Shown: positions 34,720 to 42,486 of the stretch, one piece after another
Layout of the letters: each line of letters opens with the position of its first letter
Numbering within the stretch: the first letter of the stretch is position 1
NCBI GenBank assembly: GCA_016219965.1
Contig: JACRJM010000014.1
Span: forward strand, 70,146 to 134,145
Direction of reading: 5' to 3'
DNA length: 64,000 nt
Source: Candidatus Schekmanbacteria bacterium
Lineage (GTDB): Bacteria; Schekmanbacteria; GWA2-38-11; J061
Made by a program: the position numbers and the translations under genes
Notes under the pieces: generated by a model
What the model was told of the DNA's origin: nothing
What the model saw: only the letters and a program-made list of their open reading frames with translations
The model's database searches: none

Positions 34720-37167
34720 ATGACTCAACTGGAAAAGATATTAAAGAAAAGAATCTTCATTTTTGACGGCGCCACAGGGACAATGCTCCAGGGCAAAGAT
34801 GTTGATAAAAGCAAACCGCCGGAGATGGTAAACATAGAGCACCCTGAATGGCTTCAGGAGATCGGGCAAAAATACATTGATGCAGGCTGTGAAGCCCTTG
34901 AAACAAATACATTCGGCTCAAGCAGGATAAAGTTCTCCGAGTTTTTCGCTGAAGATAAAATCAAAGACAAAATCCATAAAGTGAATTTTGATGGGGTAAA
35001 ACTCTTAAAAAAGGTTGCAAAGAATAAAGCTCTGATTGCGGCTTCCATAGGACCTACGGGCAAACTCATGTATCCTATGGGGGAGCTTACCTTCGATGAA
35101 GCAGTGGCGGCTTTCAAAGAACAGATAAAGCCATGCGTTGATGCCGGAGCAGACATAATCATCATAGAGACAATGTCAGAGCTCTCAGAGATCAAGGCCG
35201 CAATAATCGCAGCAAAGTCTTTGCTCATCAATAAACAAAATAAACCCATAATCGCGACAATGACCTTCCAGACCAATCTTCGCTCACTCGTTGGTGTAAC
35301 GCCAGAGATTGCGGCAGTTGTTCTTAGCTCTATGGGGCTATCCGCAATAGGAGCAAACTGCAGTCTCGGCATAGATGGAATGGTCGAAATCGCAAAACAG
35401 ATGAAGAGCGTTTCAGTGACACCTCTCATTTGCCAGCCTAATGCAGGCTTACCACAGTTGATAGATGGAAAAACCGTTTTCCCTGCGACTCCATCAGAAA
35501 TGGCAAAGGGGGCAAAGAAGCTTGTATCAGTGGGAGCAAACATTATTGGCGGATGCTGCGGGACAACGCCGGTGCACTTAAAAGCAATGAAAAAAGCTGT
35601 AAAAGGAGTGAAACCCAAGCAAGCAACGGTAATTAACAATCTCCTTGTAGCAAGCAGGACAAAGCTTGTCGCAATTGGGAGCGGCAATCCTGTTGCAATA
35701 ATTGGAGAACGGATAAATCCCACGCGCCGCAAAGACCTTTCTGAAAAAGTTCTTGCTGGAGATTTTTCCATTGTAAGGGAAGATGCCATAAGGCAGGTCG
35801 AGGCAGGCGCATCTATCCTTGATATCAACATGGGGATTCCAGGAGCTGATGAGGCTTATCTTATGAGAATGGCGGTGCTTGAAGCCCAGTCAGCCGTAGA
35901 TGTGCCTCTTATGATAGATTCATCCAACCCTGAGGCTGTGGAAGCAGGGTTAAAGGCATTTTCAGGCAAGGCAATAATAAACTCCATAAGCGGAGAAAAG
36001 AAAAAGCTAAATACACTTATCCCAATCGCAAGAAAATATGGCGCTGCAATACTGGCTCTTACAGTTGATGAAACTGGAGTGCCTAAAACAGCAGAGGGAA
36101 AACTCGCAATCGCAAGCAAGATTGTAAATTTAGCAGTAAAAGCAGGGATAAGACGTGAAGACATAATCGTTGACTGCGTTGTCTCCACTGTTGCGGCAGA
36201 GCCTGAAGCTGCAATGGAAACACTAAGAGCCATAGGGCTTATAAAGAAAAAGCTTGGTGTTGCCACGATACTTGGCGTAAGCAATGTTTCCCACGGATTG
36301 CCGTCAAGGACCACTATCAATGCCACATTCCTTGCAATGGCCGTAGCTCAGGGGCTTGATGCAGCGATTGCAAACCCTCTTGATTTGAGGATGAAAGAAG
36401 GAATGGCAGTTTCAAAGCTTCTCTCAGGATTCGACAGGGGTGCGAAGGAATACATTACCTATGCAATGGCGAACAAGACAGTTTTAAAAACAGAGACACC
36501 GGAAAAGAAAACCCTTGAGGCCTTAGAAGTTTGCAAAGACACCCTTGAAGAAAAGATAGCAAGGGCAGTTATGGAAGGGAACAAAAGCGATATCATCCCT
36601 CTTGTAGAGCAGGCATTGAGCGAAGGTGTAGCTCCTGTTGATGTGAGCAACCGCTATCTCATCCCTGCACTTGAAAAAGTTGGCACAAAATTTCAGGACA
36701 ATGAAATGTTCCTTCCACAGGTACTTATGTCAGCAGAGGTAATCGAAGCAGGATTTAAAAGAATAAAAAAGGAAATTAAAGCTTCAGAAACGGTAACAGG
36801 GAAAAAAATAATCCTTGCCACTGTTAAAGGTGATGTCCACGACATAGGGAAAAATATAGTTTCAACGCTTCTTCAAAACCATGGTTTTAATGTGATTGAC
36901 CTTGGAAAAAATGTCCCCACTAAAACAATAATAGAAAGAGCAGTAAAGGAAAAAGCCGACATCATCGGTCTCTCAGCCCTCATGACCACAACCGTCATGG
37001 AAATGGAAAAGGTGATAAAGTCATTGAAGGATTTATCCATCAACATACCAGTAGCCGTAGGCGGCGCAGTCGTAACCCAGAGCTTTGCCGACAAAATCGG
37101 CGCCGATGTCTACGCCAAAGACGCCCTTGATGCAGTGAAGAATCTCAAGAAATTTTTTAAGCTTTGA
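34720..37167 (+). CDS. metH: Methionine synthase-like corrinoid methyltransferase lacking the reactivation domain
   Basis: The 815-residue protein has an N-terminal homocysteine-binding domain (DGATGTMLQ, zinc ligands in GANCSLG and GGCCGTTP) and a pterin (DHPS-like) methyl-tetrahydrofolate domain from about 330 (GERINPTRR, DINMGIPG). A B12-binding helical cap follows, then the cobalamin domain with DVHDIGKNIV (the DxHxxG motif). It ends there; the C-terminal AdoMet-binding activation domain of E. coli MetH (about 1,227 residues) is absent. It would transfer the methyl group from methyl-folate to homocysteine, with reactivation by a separate protein. Confidence 0.85.
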   Translation: MTQLEKILKKRIFIFDGATGTMLQGKDVDKSKPPEMVNIEHPEWLQEIGQKYIDAGCEALETNTFGSSRIKFSEFFAEDKIKDKIHKVNFDGVKLLKKVAKNKALIAASIGPTGKLMYPMGELTFDEAVAAFKEQIKPCVDAGADIIIIETMSELSEIKAAIIAAKSLLINKQNKPIIATMTFQTNLRSLVGVTPEIAAVVLSSMGLSAIGANCSLGIDGMVEIAKQMKSVSVTPLICQPNAGLPQLIDGKTVFPATPSEMAKGAKKLVSVGANIIGGCCGTTPVHLKAMKKAVKGVKPKQATVINNLLVASRTKLVAIGSGNPVAIIGERINPTRRKDLSEKVLAGDFSIVREDAIRQVEAGASILDINMGIPGADEAYLMRMAVLEAQSAVDVPLMIDSSNPEAVEAGLKAFSGKAIINSISGEKKKLNTLIPIARKYGAAILALTVDETGVPKTAEGKLAIASKIVNLAVKAGIRREDIIVDCVVSTVAAEPEAAMETLRAIGLIKKKLGVATILGVSNVSHGLPSRTTINATFLAMAVAQGLDAAIANPLDLRMKEGMAVSKLLSGFDRGAKEYITYAMANKTVLKTETPEKKTLEALEVCKDTLEEKIARAVMEGNKSDIIPLVEQALSEGVAPVDVSNRYLIPALEKVGTKFQDNEMFLPQVLMSAEVIEAGFKRIKKEIKASETVTGKKIILATVKGDVHDIGKNIVSTLLQNHGFNVIDLGKNVPTKTIIERAVKEKADIIGLSALMTTTVMEMEKVIKSLKDLSINIPVAVGGAVVTQSFADKIGADVYAKDALDAVKNLKKFFKL

Positions 37168-37216
37168 CAGTTAGTTTAGTCATGTGGTAAATCTTATTCT
37201 GTAAGGAGGTACTGTC

Positions 37217-37468
37217 ATGCTTAAAGTGATAGATGCTGTTTATGAAAATGGAGTTTTTAAGCCAACAAAGAAAATAAATTTAAAAAATAAAAAACAGGTT
37301 CAATTACAAATAATTTCTGAAGATGACTGGCTGAAAAATTTTGACCGGATACTTAGAGCAATCCACAGTAAAACTTCAAAATTCTCTCCTGAAGAAATTG
37401 AAGCTGATATAGAAGAAGCTATAAAAGAAGTTCGCAAGGCAAAGCGAAATCGTGAAAGCCGTCGTTGA
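37217..37468 (+). CDS. AF2212/DUF104-family antitoxin
   Basis: The 83-residue protein opens with MLKVIDAVYENGVFKPTKKI, the signature of DUF104 antitoxins, and ends in a charged helix (EEIEADIEEAIKEVRKAKR). These proteins usually pair with PIN-domain VapC toxins. A strong GTAAGGAGGTACTGTC ribosome binding site precedes the ATG. The partner reading frame overlaps its 3' end but is cut short. Confidence 0.8.
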   Translation: MLKVIDAVYENGVFKPTKKINLKNKKQVQLQIISEDDWLKNFDRILRAIHSKTSKFSPEEIEADIEEAIKEVRKAKRNRESRR

Positions 37469-37508
37469 TACAAACATCTGGGTATCATCGCTCTTAGCAG
37501 TCCTATAG
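37452..37508 (+). pseudogene. Truncated PIN-domain (VapC) toxin remnant
   Basis: GTG at 37452, overlapping the antitoxin end, starts VKAVVDTNIWVSSLLAVL and then stops with TAG at 37506-37508. VDTNIWVSSLL is the first PIN motif; the remaining 110-120 residues expected are absent. The toxin is therefore lost while the antitoxin is kept. Confidence 0.75.
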
Positions 37509-37546
37509 TCAAGATTGAACAGTTAATTTTGCAAGAGATTGTTCTT

Positions 37547-37660
37547 TCAGCTCCCCGGATTAAAGCACTGTGGTATTATGCAAGTTGACTGATTCGGTCC
37601 TGCCCCTGTATCACTCTTGCAAACTCCAAGCACAGCTTCTTCAGGAACGAGGTGAAGCAT
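37547..37660 (-). pseudogene. Leader-truncated copy of the Cys-containing precursor-like peptide
   Basis: The frame encodes a 37-residue peptide MLHLVPEEAVLGVCKSDTG followed by AGPNQSTCIIPQCFNPGS. It matches the last 34 residues of the peptide at 38880-39035 with two substitutions, but the YxxP leader half is missing and no ribosome binding site precedes the ATG. Over the 34 shared codons, 14 differ synonymously and 2 change the residue, so the copy was under protein-level selection until recently. Unrelated DNA starts where the leader should be. Confidence 0.7.
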
Positions 37661-37688
37661 ACAGAAACAGAAAAGAGGTAATTGGAAA

Positions 37689-37766
37689 ATGATAAAGAAA
37701 TATGTTAAAGATCAGGGACGTGAATATTGCCAAATTTATCGTGCTCAACTCAATCTATTCGATTGA
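37689..37766 (+). CDS. Small ORF, possible tail of a REP-associated transposase
   Basis: The 25-residue frame, MIKKYVKDQGREYCQIYRAQ then LNLFD, has GAGGT about 10 bases before the ATG. The YVKxQGxEY...QLxLF pattern resembles the C-terminal tail of some IS200-like transposases in my memory, and an inverted repeat of REP type follows 15 bases later. It may be a relic rather than a gene. Confidence 0.3.
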   Translation: MIKKYVKDQGREYCQIYRAQLNLFD

Positions 37767-37780
37767 ATTTTTGTTTTCGG

Positions 37781-37805
37781 GTACCTCGGAGCTTGCTGCG
37801 GGGTA
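37781..37805. repeat. REP-like inverted repeat
   Basis: GTACCTCGGAGC, TT, GCTGCGGGGTA forms an imperfect stem of about 11 bp. The TACCCCGCAGC half is typical of dispersed extragenic palindromes in many Gram-negative genomes. Confidence 0.5.
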
Positions 37806-37883
37806 ATTCATTATCTTAACCAGAAATATTACCTCCTACTAACTGGAAAAACAATTAGATGCATAGAATTTTCAAAATTAATT

Positions 37884-38807
37884 TCAATGTATGTCAGGCC
37901 AAGAACCTGCAACTCGCTTCAAAGTTACATTTTTAGGCGAATCCCATTTTATCTCAAATGCAACTATAGGGTGTTGTGAGTTTTCTACCGCTTTCTTTAC
38001 AGTTGATTCCACTAATTCAGCCACAAGACAGCCAATCACTGGCTTTCCGTTTGCAAGGTTTTGTATATAAGGACTTGTGAGGTAGCGTGCAATCTGTTCT
38101 TCTACGTGGATTGGTTGCGCACGTCCTTGTTTCACCTCAAATATTATTAAACCTTCTGATACTTTATCTTGAAGCAGAATATCTATTAATCCTGTTTCCA
38201 CTCGAACTTGGCGGTCTATCACGCGAATCTTTCTTCCTAAAGAATGCTCATCTAAGTTTTCCATAAGCCATCTTTCTATATCAGCTTCTTCACTAAAACC
38301 CGGATATTTTTCTGGATGACCTCTACGACCTTTCCGTGGTGCGTGAATATCAAGATATGGCAAACATGCTTTGATTGCTTTCTCAACATAGTCTACAGGC
38401 ACTTCTATATTGCTTGCATTTCTGTATTTTTCTACTTCAAACGGAATATCTGATTGCTTTAATACGTGGCGATAGTGTTTTCTGAATAAAACTTTTTTTA
38501 CATCAGTGCGAGAGTTTGGATTTGTTGGTGAATTTTTATTTAGTACCATCAAACATAATTCATTAGGTACTCGCCCAAAGGATAAATATTCCGCACCATC
38601 TCCCATTGGTTCACGCTTGCTTGGCTGGGGATGACCATTCTGTATGAGGCTGACTAATCCATTTTGTAGAGCAATTTCTATTATTTTTATTACCTGCTGT
38701 GTAAGTCGCCATTCTTTTGCAACATAAGCATCACCGCCTTGACTTATGAGCAATCCCCTGTCAACTTGCTCGATTGTTAAGTCGTATTTTTCCCAAATTC
38801 TTTTCAT
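37884..38807 (-). CDS. NucS-like nuclease-domain protein
   Basis: From ATG 38807 (preceded by GGGGCAGG) the protein is 307 residues. The C-terminal part has an EADIERWLMENLDE helix followed by RKIRVIDRQVRV, GLIDILLQD and GLIIFEVKQGRAQP, the D...ExK active-site arrangement of NucS-like endonucleases (PD-(D/E)xK fold). The N-terminal half is helical and unrecognised. NucS enzymes act on branched or mismatched DNA; this one sits alone in an accessory island, so a defence or repair role is open. Confidence 0.7.
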   Translation of the reverse strand: MKRIWEKYDLTIEQVDRGLLISQGGDAYVAKEWRLTQQVIKIIEIALQNGLVSLIQNGHPQPSKREPMGDGAEYLSFGRVPNELCLMVLNKNSPTNPNSRTDVKKVLFRKHYRHVLKQSDIPFEVEKYRNASNIEVPVDYVEKAIKACLPYLDIHAPRKGRRGHPEKYPGFSEEADIERWLMENLDEHSLGRKIRVIDRQVRVETGLIDILLQDKVSEGLIIFEVKQGRAQPIHVEEQIARYLTSPYIQNLANGKPVIGCLVAELVESTVKKAVENSQHPIVAFEIKWDSPKNVTLKRVAGSWPDIH

Positions 38808-38879
38808 ATTGACCTGCCCCAAGTTATTATTTCGCATTTAAAGTAGCATTTTGCAAAAAGTCAATCAGTGTGCTCTCCA

Positions 38880-39035
38880 TCAACTCCCCGGATTGAAGCA
38901 CTGTGGTATTATGCAGACAGACTGATTCGGCCCTGAACCAGTGTCGCTTTTGCATACGCCGAGCACTGCTTCTTCAGGTACGAGTTTTACTTGTTTGATG
39001 GTTGGTTTCTTGTAAGCGTTCTTTATGTTATCCAT
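38880..39035 (-). CDS. Candidate RiPP precursor peptide (51 residues, three Cys)
   Basis: ATG at 39035 follows a strong AAAGGAGAAAATT ribosome binding site. The peptide is MDNIKNAYKKPTIKQVK, LVPEEAVLGVCK, SDTGSGPNQSVCIIPQCFNP then GS. The leader half contains Y8-K-K-P11, the YxxP motif recognised by PqqD-like domains of lasso-type systems. The tail holds Cys28, Cys41 and Cys46 with Gly/Pro/Asn-rich spacing. The maturation cassette at 23.6-26.4 kb has PqqD-like and B2-like proteins but no precursor beside it. The pairing is inferred. A truncated paralogue lies at 37547-37660. Confidence 0.65.
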   Translation of the reverse strand: MDNIKNAYKKPTIKQVKLVPEEAVLGVCKSDTGSGPNQSVCIIPQCFNPGS

Positions 39036-39098
39036 AATTTTCTCCTTTAGTCTTTGTCATTCAGAACAACTAAATCTGTGACCCTACACACCTAAAGC

Positions 39099-39126
39099 TG
39101 TCATCCCGCACTTGATGCGGGATCCA
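39099..39126. repeat. Short palindromic repeat (CATCCCGC...GCGGGAT type)
   Basis: ATCCCGCACTTGATGCGGGAT is an inverted repeat of ATCCCGCA around a short loop. It is one of the common dispersed palindromes of proteobacterial-like genomes and lies just beyond the end of the beta-propeller gene, where it could also act as a terminator. Confidence 0.6.
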
Positions 39127-39140
39127 GAATCTTTCTTGTT

Positions 39141-40448
39141 TTACTTCTTCTTTGTCTTAACCTTCTTTGCCGTCACTTTCACCTTCACTGCATCGTGCTG
39201 AGTCGGTACTGTATTACTGTCTATATCCTCAAGTTTGTACCAGTAGGTCTTCCCTGCCTTAACCTTCTTGTCTTTGAATTGATATGATGCACCCTTAGTA
39301 GAAGTGCCCTTAGCCTTTATGAGATTCTTGTTAATCTTCTGATATTCTCCGTCCTCAGACTCACTCCGCAAGATGTTGAAACCGAGGTTGTCAATTTCAG
39401 TTCCAGTTTGCCATTTGATGATGACTTTTTTATTTTTCTGGCTAACTTCAAATGAAGAGAGTTCAATTACAGTGGGATCTCCCACATACTTGATTTCATA
39501 TATTTTAAAATAACCTGTTGAAAATAATACATCTCCTACAAACAAACTTGTTCCATCATTATTAAAAGCAAGAGATATTGGTGTATTGAACCCCGAAGCA
39601 AAGATACTTGAGTTGCCATATTCATCTACTTTAAATATTGAACCGCTTCCAGAAGAGTCGTCTAATCCTCTTGAACCAACAAACAAGAATCTGCCAAAAA
39701 AGCTATTTGGGCCAAATGTTAAAGAATATGGATTATCAACATCAGTTGCGAAAGTTTCTATTGCACCAACTGCGGAAATCCTTACAATCGTATTTGTTCC
39801 AAGAGGGACAGAAGATTCAGGAGGATTTTTTAAATCTGCTACAAATAAACTGTCATTCCCAAATGAATTACCCGCTTCATCGTATCCGAAAGTCATTCCC
39901 ATTGGATATTTCAAACTGCCTGGTGTCGTCAAATTTGAAACAGTCCCTGAAGGCTCTACCTTCAAAATATTTTTTGACCATGAAGACCCAACAAAAAAAG
40001 AACCTTGAGATATGAAAGCTCCATTATGATCTCTTGTAAATGAAATTCCAATTGCACCTATATCAACATTTGAAATCAAATTGGTAATATTTCCATTATG
40101 GTCGATTTCTAAAATGTCATCTCCTCCTGGGCCACTAATTGCATTTAGGAGATAAAGCTTAATGTCACCATTTGCATCGGGACCAAAAGTTAGCCCACCC
40201 ACTGAATCGTGTAAGTTTGATACAAAAGTTGATGCTGGCTCATTTATAGGGATTTTTAATATTGTATCAAATGAACCACTGTATAACTTATTTCCAAACA
40301 TCCCTTCTCCAAAAGCAAGGGTTCCAGTACCAGAACCATTAAATTCTGCGTATATTTTCACTTCAAAATTAGGGTCATTAACTATTACTTGAGCAAAAAC
40401 GGTTGTTGCGTATAACAAAAAAACAAGTGCTAAACAATATTTACCCAT
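39141..40448 (-). CDS. Exported beta-propeller protein with C-terminal fibronectin-like domain
   Basis: The 435-residue protein has a signal peptide (about 1-19, ending VFAQ) and five to six beta-propeller-like repeats (motifs such as GLTFGPDANGDIKLYLLNAI and LFVADLKNPPESS). A C-terminal domain (from about 335) of the type ELSSFEVSQKNKKVIIKWQT followed by LGFNILRSESEDGEY is common in secreted proteins of this kind. The tail is very lysine-rich. A surface or secreted binding protein is likely; no catalytic motif is evident. Confidence 0.75.
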   Translation of the reverse strand: MGKYCLALVFLLYATTVFAQVIVNDPNFEVKIYAEFNGSGTGTLAFGEGMFGNKLYSGSFDTILKIPINEPASTFVSNLHDSVGGLTFGPDANGDIKLYLLNAISGPGGDDILEIDHNGNITNLISNVDIGAIGISFTRDHNGAFISQGSFFVGSSWSKNILKVEPSGTVSNLTTPGSLKYPMGMTFGYDEAGNSFGNDSLFVADLKNPPESSVPLGTNTIVRISAVGAIETFATDVDNPYSLTFGPNSFFGRFLFVGSRGLDDSSGSGSIFKVDEYGNSSIFASGFNTPISLAFNNDGTSLFVGDVLFSTGYFKIYEIKYVGDPTVIELSSFEVSQKNKKVIIKWQTGTEIDNLGFNILRSESEDGEYQKINKNLIKAKGTSTKGASYQFKDKKVKAGKTYWYKLEDIDSNTVPTQHDAVKVKVTAKKVKTKKK

Positions 40449-40626
40449 GTTCTACCCCCATAAGAAAAACTGAATTTAAGAAAATTTAATAATTAAATGC
40501 AAAATAAGTGCCAATTGACAATGCACGCTATAAGCTATTGATTTAAATGTAAACAGGAAAATATTGTTCCCTTGAGGTTGCTGAGAAACTGTTCAATTCC
40601 CCGACAAAGCGAGGGGTGAATGTCCA

Positions 40627-40685
40627 AAACCCCGACATAATAGGATTCATTTGGCTAAAATGATGCTGAACAAATTACGGGGTTT
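40627..40685. other. Intergenic inverted repeat before the antitoxin-like gene
   Basis: AAACCCCG at 40627-40634 pairs with CGGGGTTT at 40678-40685 around a 43-base loop, overlapping the 3' end of the antitoxin-like gene. A smaller hairpin, TTCCCC...GGGG, lies at about 40600-40620. The remaining 235-bp spacer shows no gene. Confidence 0.4.
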
Positions 40686-40911
40686 AAACAGAGAGCTTTT
40701 TTTGTTCGGTTTTCTTTTTTCTGCGTAGTATGGCAGCAAGGCTGCGCAAAGCGTCGTTGACAGACTTCTGATCCGGGAAATATTCAAGAACATCTGCGTC
40801 GATCAACACAATATTTGTTCCTGCGGCATATCTTTTTGCATATTTTCCGCGAACGCCTTTGCTAAAATCATACTCAGGCAACATGTCTTTATCGTTACTC
40901 ACTTTTTTCAT
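40684..40911 (-). CDS. Small antitoxin-like protein, copy 1
   Basis: The 75-residue protein contains LPEYDFSKGVRGKYAKRYAA and NIVLIDADVLEYFPD then QKSVNDALRSLAAILRRKKK. This layout belongs to a family of small proteins encoded beside type II toxins and usually called antitoxins. No classical toxin is adjacent; the next gene upstream is the nucleotidyltransferase. A near-identical gene lies at 41816-42061. Confidence 0.7.
   Translation of the reverse strand: MKKVSNDKDMLPEYDFSKGVRGKYAKRYAAGTNIVLIDADVLEYFPDQKSVNDALRSLAAILRRKKKTEQKKLSV
40702..40911. repeat. Direct repeat, copy 1 (antitoxin-like ORF)
   Basis: About 210 bases match 41852-42061 in the same orientation with roughly 93% identity by eye. 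The match covers the coding region from the start codon inward and does not extend into either flank. Confidence 0.85.
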
Positions 40912-40927
40912 AACACAATGAAAGGGA

Positions 40928-41254
40928 TTAAATCTTTATTTCCATTCCCCTCTTTTTTATTTCGCCTGAAATAAAATCATTGTCATCATTCAGATAATCA
41001 CGATAGGGAAAAACAACAGGCTGAATGTCCACTTTAAATTTATTGATTAACATTATTAGTTTACTCATTATTTCCAGTCTGTTTTTCTCATTTACTTTCT
41101 TGGAAAAAATAGCAACGTCAATATCGCTATCCTTATTATTAAGCCCTTTGGCATAAGAACCAAACAGGACAGCTTTTTCAACCGGGCAGATTTTATTTAC
41201 CTCAGTAATATATTCTTTTAAAAGCTTTATGATATTAGTTTTGACTTTAGACAT
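40928..41254 (-). CDS. MNT-type nucleotidyltransferase (antitoxin of HEPN/MNT pair)
   Basis: The 108-residue protein carries the minimal nucleotidyltransferase signature AVLFGSYAKGLNNKDSDIDV (GS...DxD). In HEPN/MNT modules this protein neutralises the HEPN ribonuclease, in known cases by transferring AMP to it. It overlaps the upstream HEPN gene by 28 bp, confirming the pairing. Confidence 0.85.
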   Translation of the reverse strand: MSKVKTNIIKLLKEYITEVNKICPVEKAVLFGSYAKGLNNKDSDIDVAIFSKKVNEKNRLEIMSKLIMLINKFKVDIQPVVFPYRDYLNDDNDFISGEIKKRGMEIKI

Positions 41255-41619
41255 TGGTAAAGTTTTTCCGTTTTATTTAATAGTGTTGCACTCTGTGCTT
41301 TATCAACCAAAGATGACAATTTCTTTTTATAAGAAGGATATCTCCCCTCTATATAAAATGCAGTTAAAACAGCAAGAAGTTTTCTCTGAGACTCTGATAA
41401 ATCTAATTCTAAATTACTTTGAAGATAAACAAGGTTGTGCGAGTAAGAAGATTCTTTACCAAATTTTTTAATATGAAGAGATTTCAGGATTTTTTCCAAT
41501 GCCTGTTGGCAGAGGAAAACCGTATAAAGATATCTTCCTCTCGCTTGCATATGACGTGCTGTTTCCATGTCATATTCTGCTATATCTAACCAATATTCTA
41601 TTTTATTTTCAATTTTCAT
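41227..41619 (-). CDS. HEPN-domain toxin of the HEPN/MNT pair
   Basis: From ATG 41619 the protein is 130 residues, starting MKIENKIEYWLDIAEYDMET. It has the HEPN helices YLYTVFLCQQALEKILKSLH and YSHNLVYLQSNL. HEPN proteins are usually RNases; the classical RX4-6H motif is not obvious here. A longer frame upstream (to 41796) is unconserved and hydrophobic, so the internal start is preferred, though its ribosome binding site is weak. Confidence 0.8.
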   Translation of the reverse strand: MKIENKIEYWLDIAEYDMETARHMQARGRYLYTVFLCQQALEKILKSLHIKKFGKESSYSHNLVYLQSNLELDLSESQRKLLAVLTAFYIEGRYPSYKKKLSSLVDKAQSATLLNKTEKLYQCLKSKLIS

Positions 41620-41815
41620 TTGTCTTAGAAAGATCCTAAACAGAACCATCTCAATCCTACTGCTTGGTACAATATTTTTCAATGAATTATAAGTTATCAC
41701 AGCAAAGGATGGGAAGCAATCTAAAGGAAAAAAGTAAATCTTGATTATCAAAAAACTATTATAGGTAAGAAAGAATGGTTGAAAGATAAATAGCAATTTC
41801 TATATAAAACAGTTC

Positions 41816-42061
41816 TCACCGGCGTGCAGCAGTGCGTCCGTGTGGAACAGCCTGTTCGGTTTTCTTTTTTCTGCGGAGTATTGTCGCAAGACTGCGCAAA
41901 GCGTCGTTGACAGACTTCTGGTCCGGAAAATATTCAAGAACATCTGCATCAATCAGAACAATATTTGTTCCTGCGGCATATCTTTTTGCATATTTTCCGC
42001 GGACACCTTTGCTAAAATCATACTCAGGCAACGTGTCTTTATCTCTACTCACTTTTTTCAT
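41816..42061 (-). CDS. Small antitoxin-like protein, copy 2
   Basis: From ATG 42061 the 81-residue protein repeats copy 1 (MKKVSRDKDTLPEYDFSKG, then KSVNDALRSLATILRRKKK) with few changes but ends in a different tail, AVPHGRTAARR. The two copies bracket the HEPN/MNT pair. An upstream in-frame ATG at 42076 is possible. Confidence 0.65.
   Translation of the reverse strand: MKKVSRDKDTLPEYDFSKGVRGKYAKRYAAGTNIVLIDADVLEYFPDQKSVNDALRSLATILRRKKKTEQAVPHGRTAARR
41852..42061. repeat. Direct repeat, copy 2 (antitoxin-like ORF)
   Basis: Partner of 40702-40911, same orientation. Recombination between the two would excise the HEPN/MNT module and leave one antitoxin-like gene. Confidence 0.85.
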
Positions 42062-42120
42062 ATTGCTTCTTTTCAATGTCTTATTGCCAGCCTCTTGGTT
42101 TTAAGTCTGCACACCGTATT

Positions 42121-42486
42121 TCAATCAATCTCAATTTTCTTTTTAATAAAAGAAAAAAATCTTCGCACACCAGCAATATCATTGCTAATATCACTTTCCT
42201 TCGTATCTTCTTTCCTGCTGCTGCCATTATGGAAATGGTGCGGATAAGTTTTTATGCTTCTCCACTTTTTATGAGGAATATTGTCATAACGATAAAATTT
42301 ATCATCTATGTTTCTTCTGTCCCAGTGATAAGCATATCTTCCTTTGATTTTTTCGGAAAACCAGATATCTACAAAGGAATTTTCTTTTAGGAAAATTCTG
42401 AGTTTGTTATGGACTATCTCAGTCCCTTCAACAATATCAGAAAATTCTATTGATATAATTCTTTCAATTGATTGGATATCAGGCAC
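42121..42486 (-). CDS. DUF6516-like putative toxin
   Basis: The 121-residue protein has IWFSEKIKGRYAYHWDRR, a Y/F-R-Y/W-DN segment, TYPHHFHNGS and a final ESDISNDIAGVRRFFSFI. This pattern fits a toxin family I know as DUF6516, with conserved histidines around PHHFH that could be catalytic. It overlaps the upstream small helical protein by 1 bp, typical of toxin-antitoxin order. Confidence 0.65.
   Translation of the reverse strand: MPDIQSIERIISIEFSDIVEGTEIVHNKLRIFLKENSFVDIWFSEKIKGRYAYHWDRRNIDDKFYRYDNIPHKKWRSIKTYPHHFHNGSSRKEDTKESDISNDIAGVRRFFSFIKKKIEID

Noticed and set aside
39586-40015. Two overlapping plus-strand frames of 125-140 codons
   Set aside because: They lie wholly inside the exported beta-propeller gene on the other strand, which has a signal peptide, domain structure and consistent codon use.
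41620-41796. N-terminal extension of the HEPN protein
   Set aside because: The extra 59 residues are hydrophobic, unlike HEPN proteins, and the conserved domain begins at the internal ATG.
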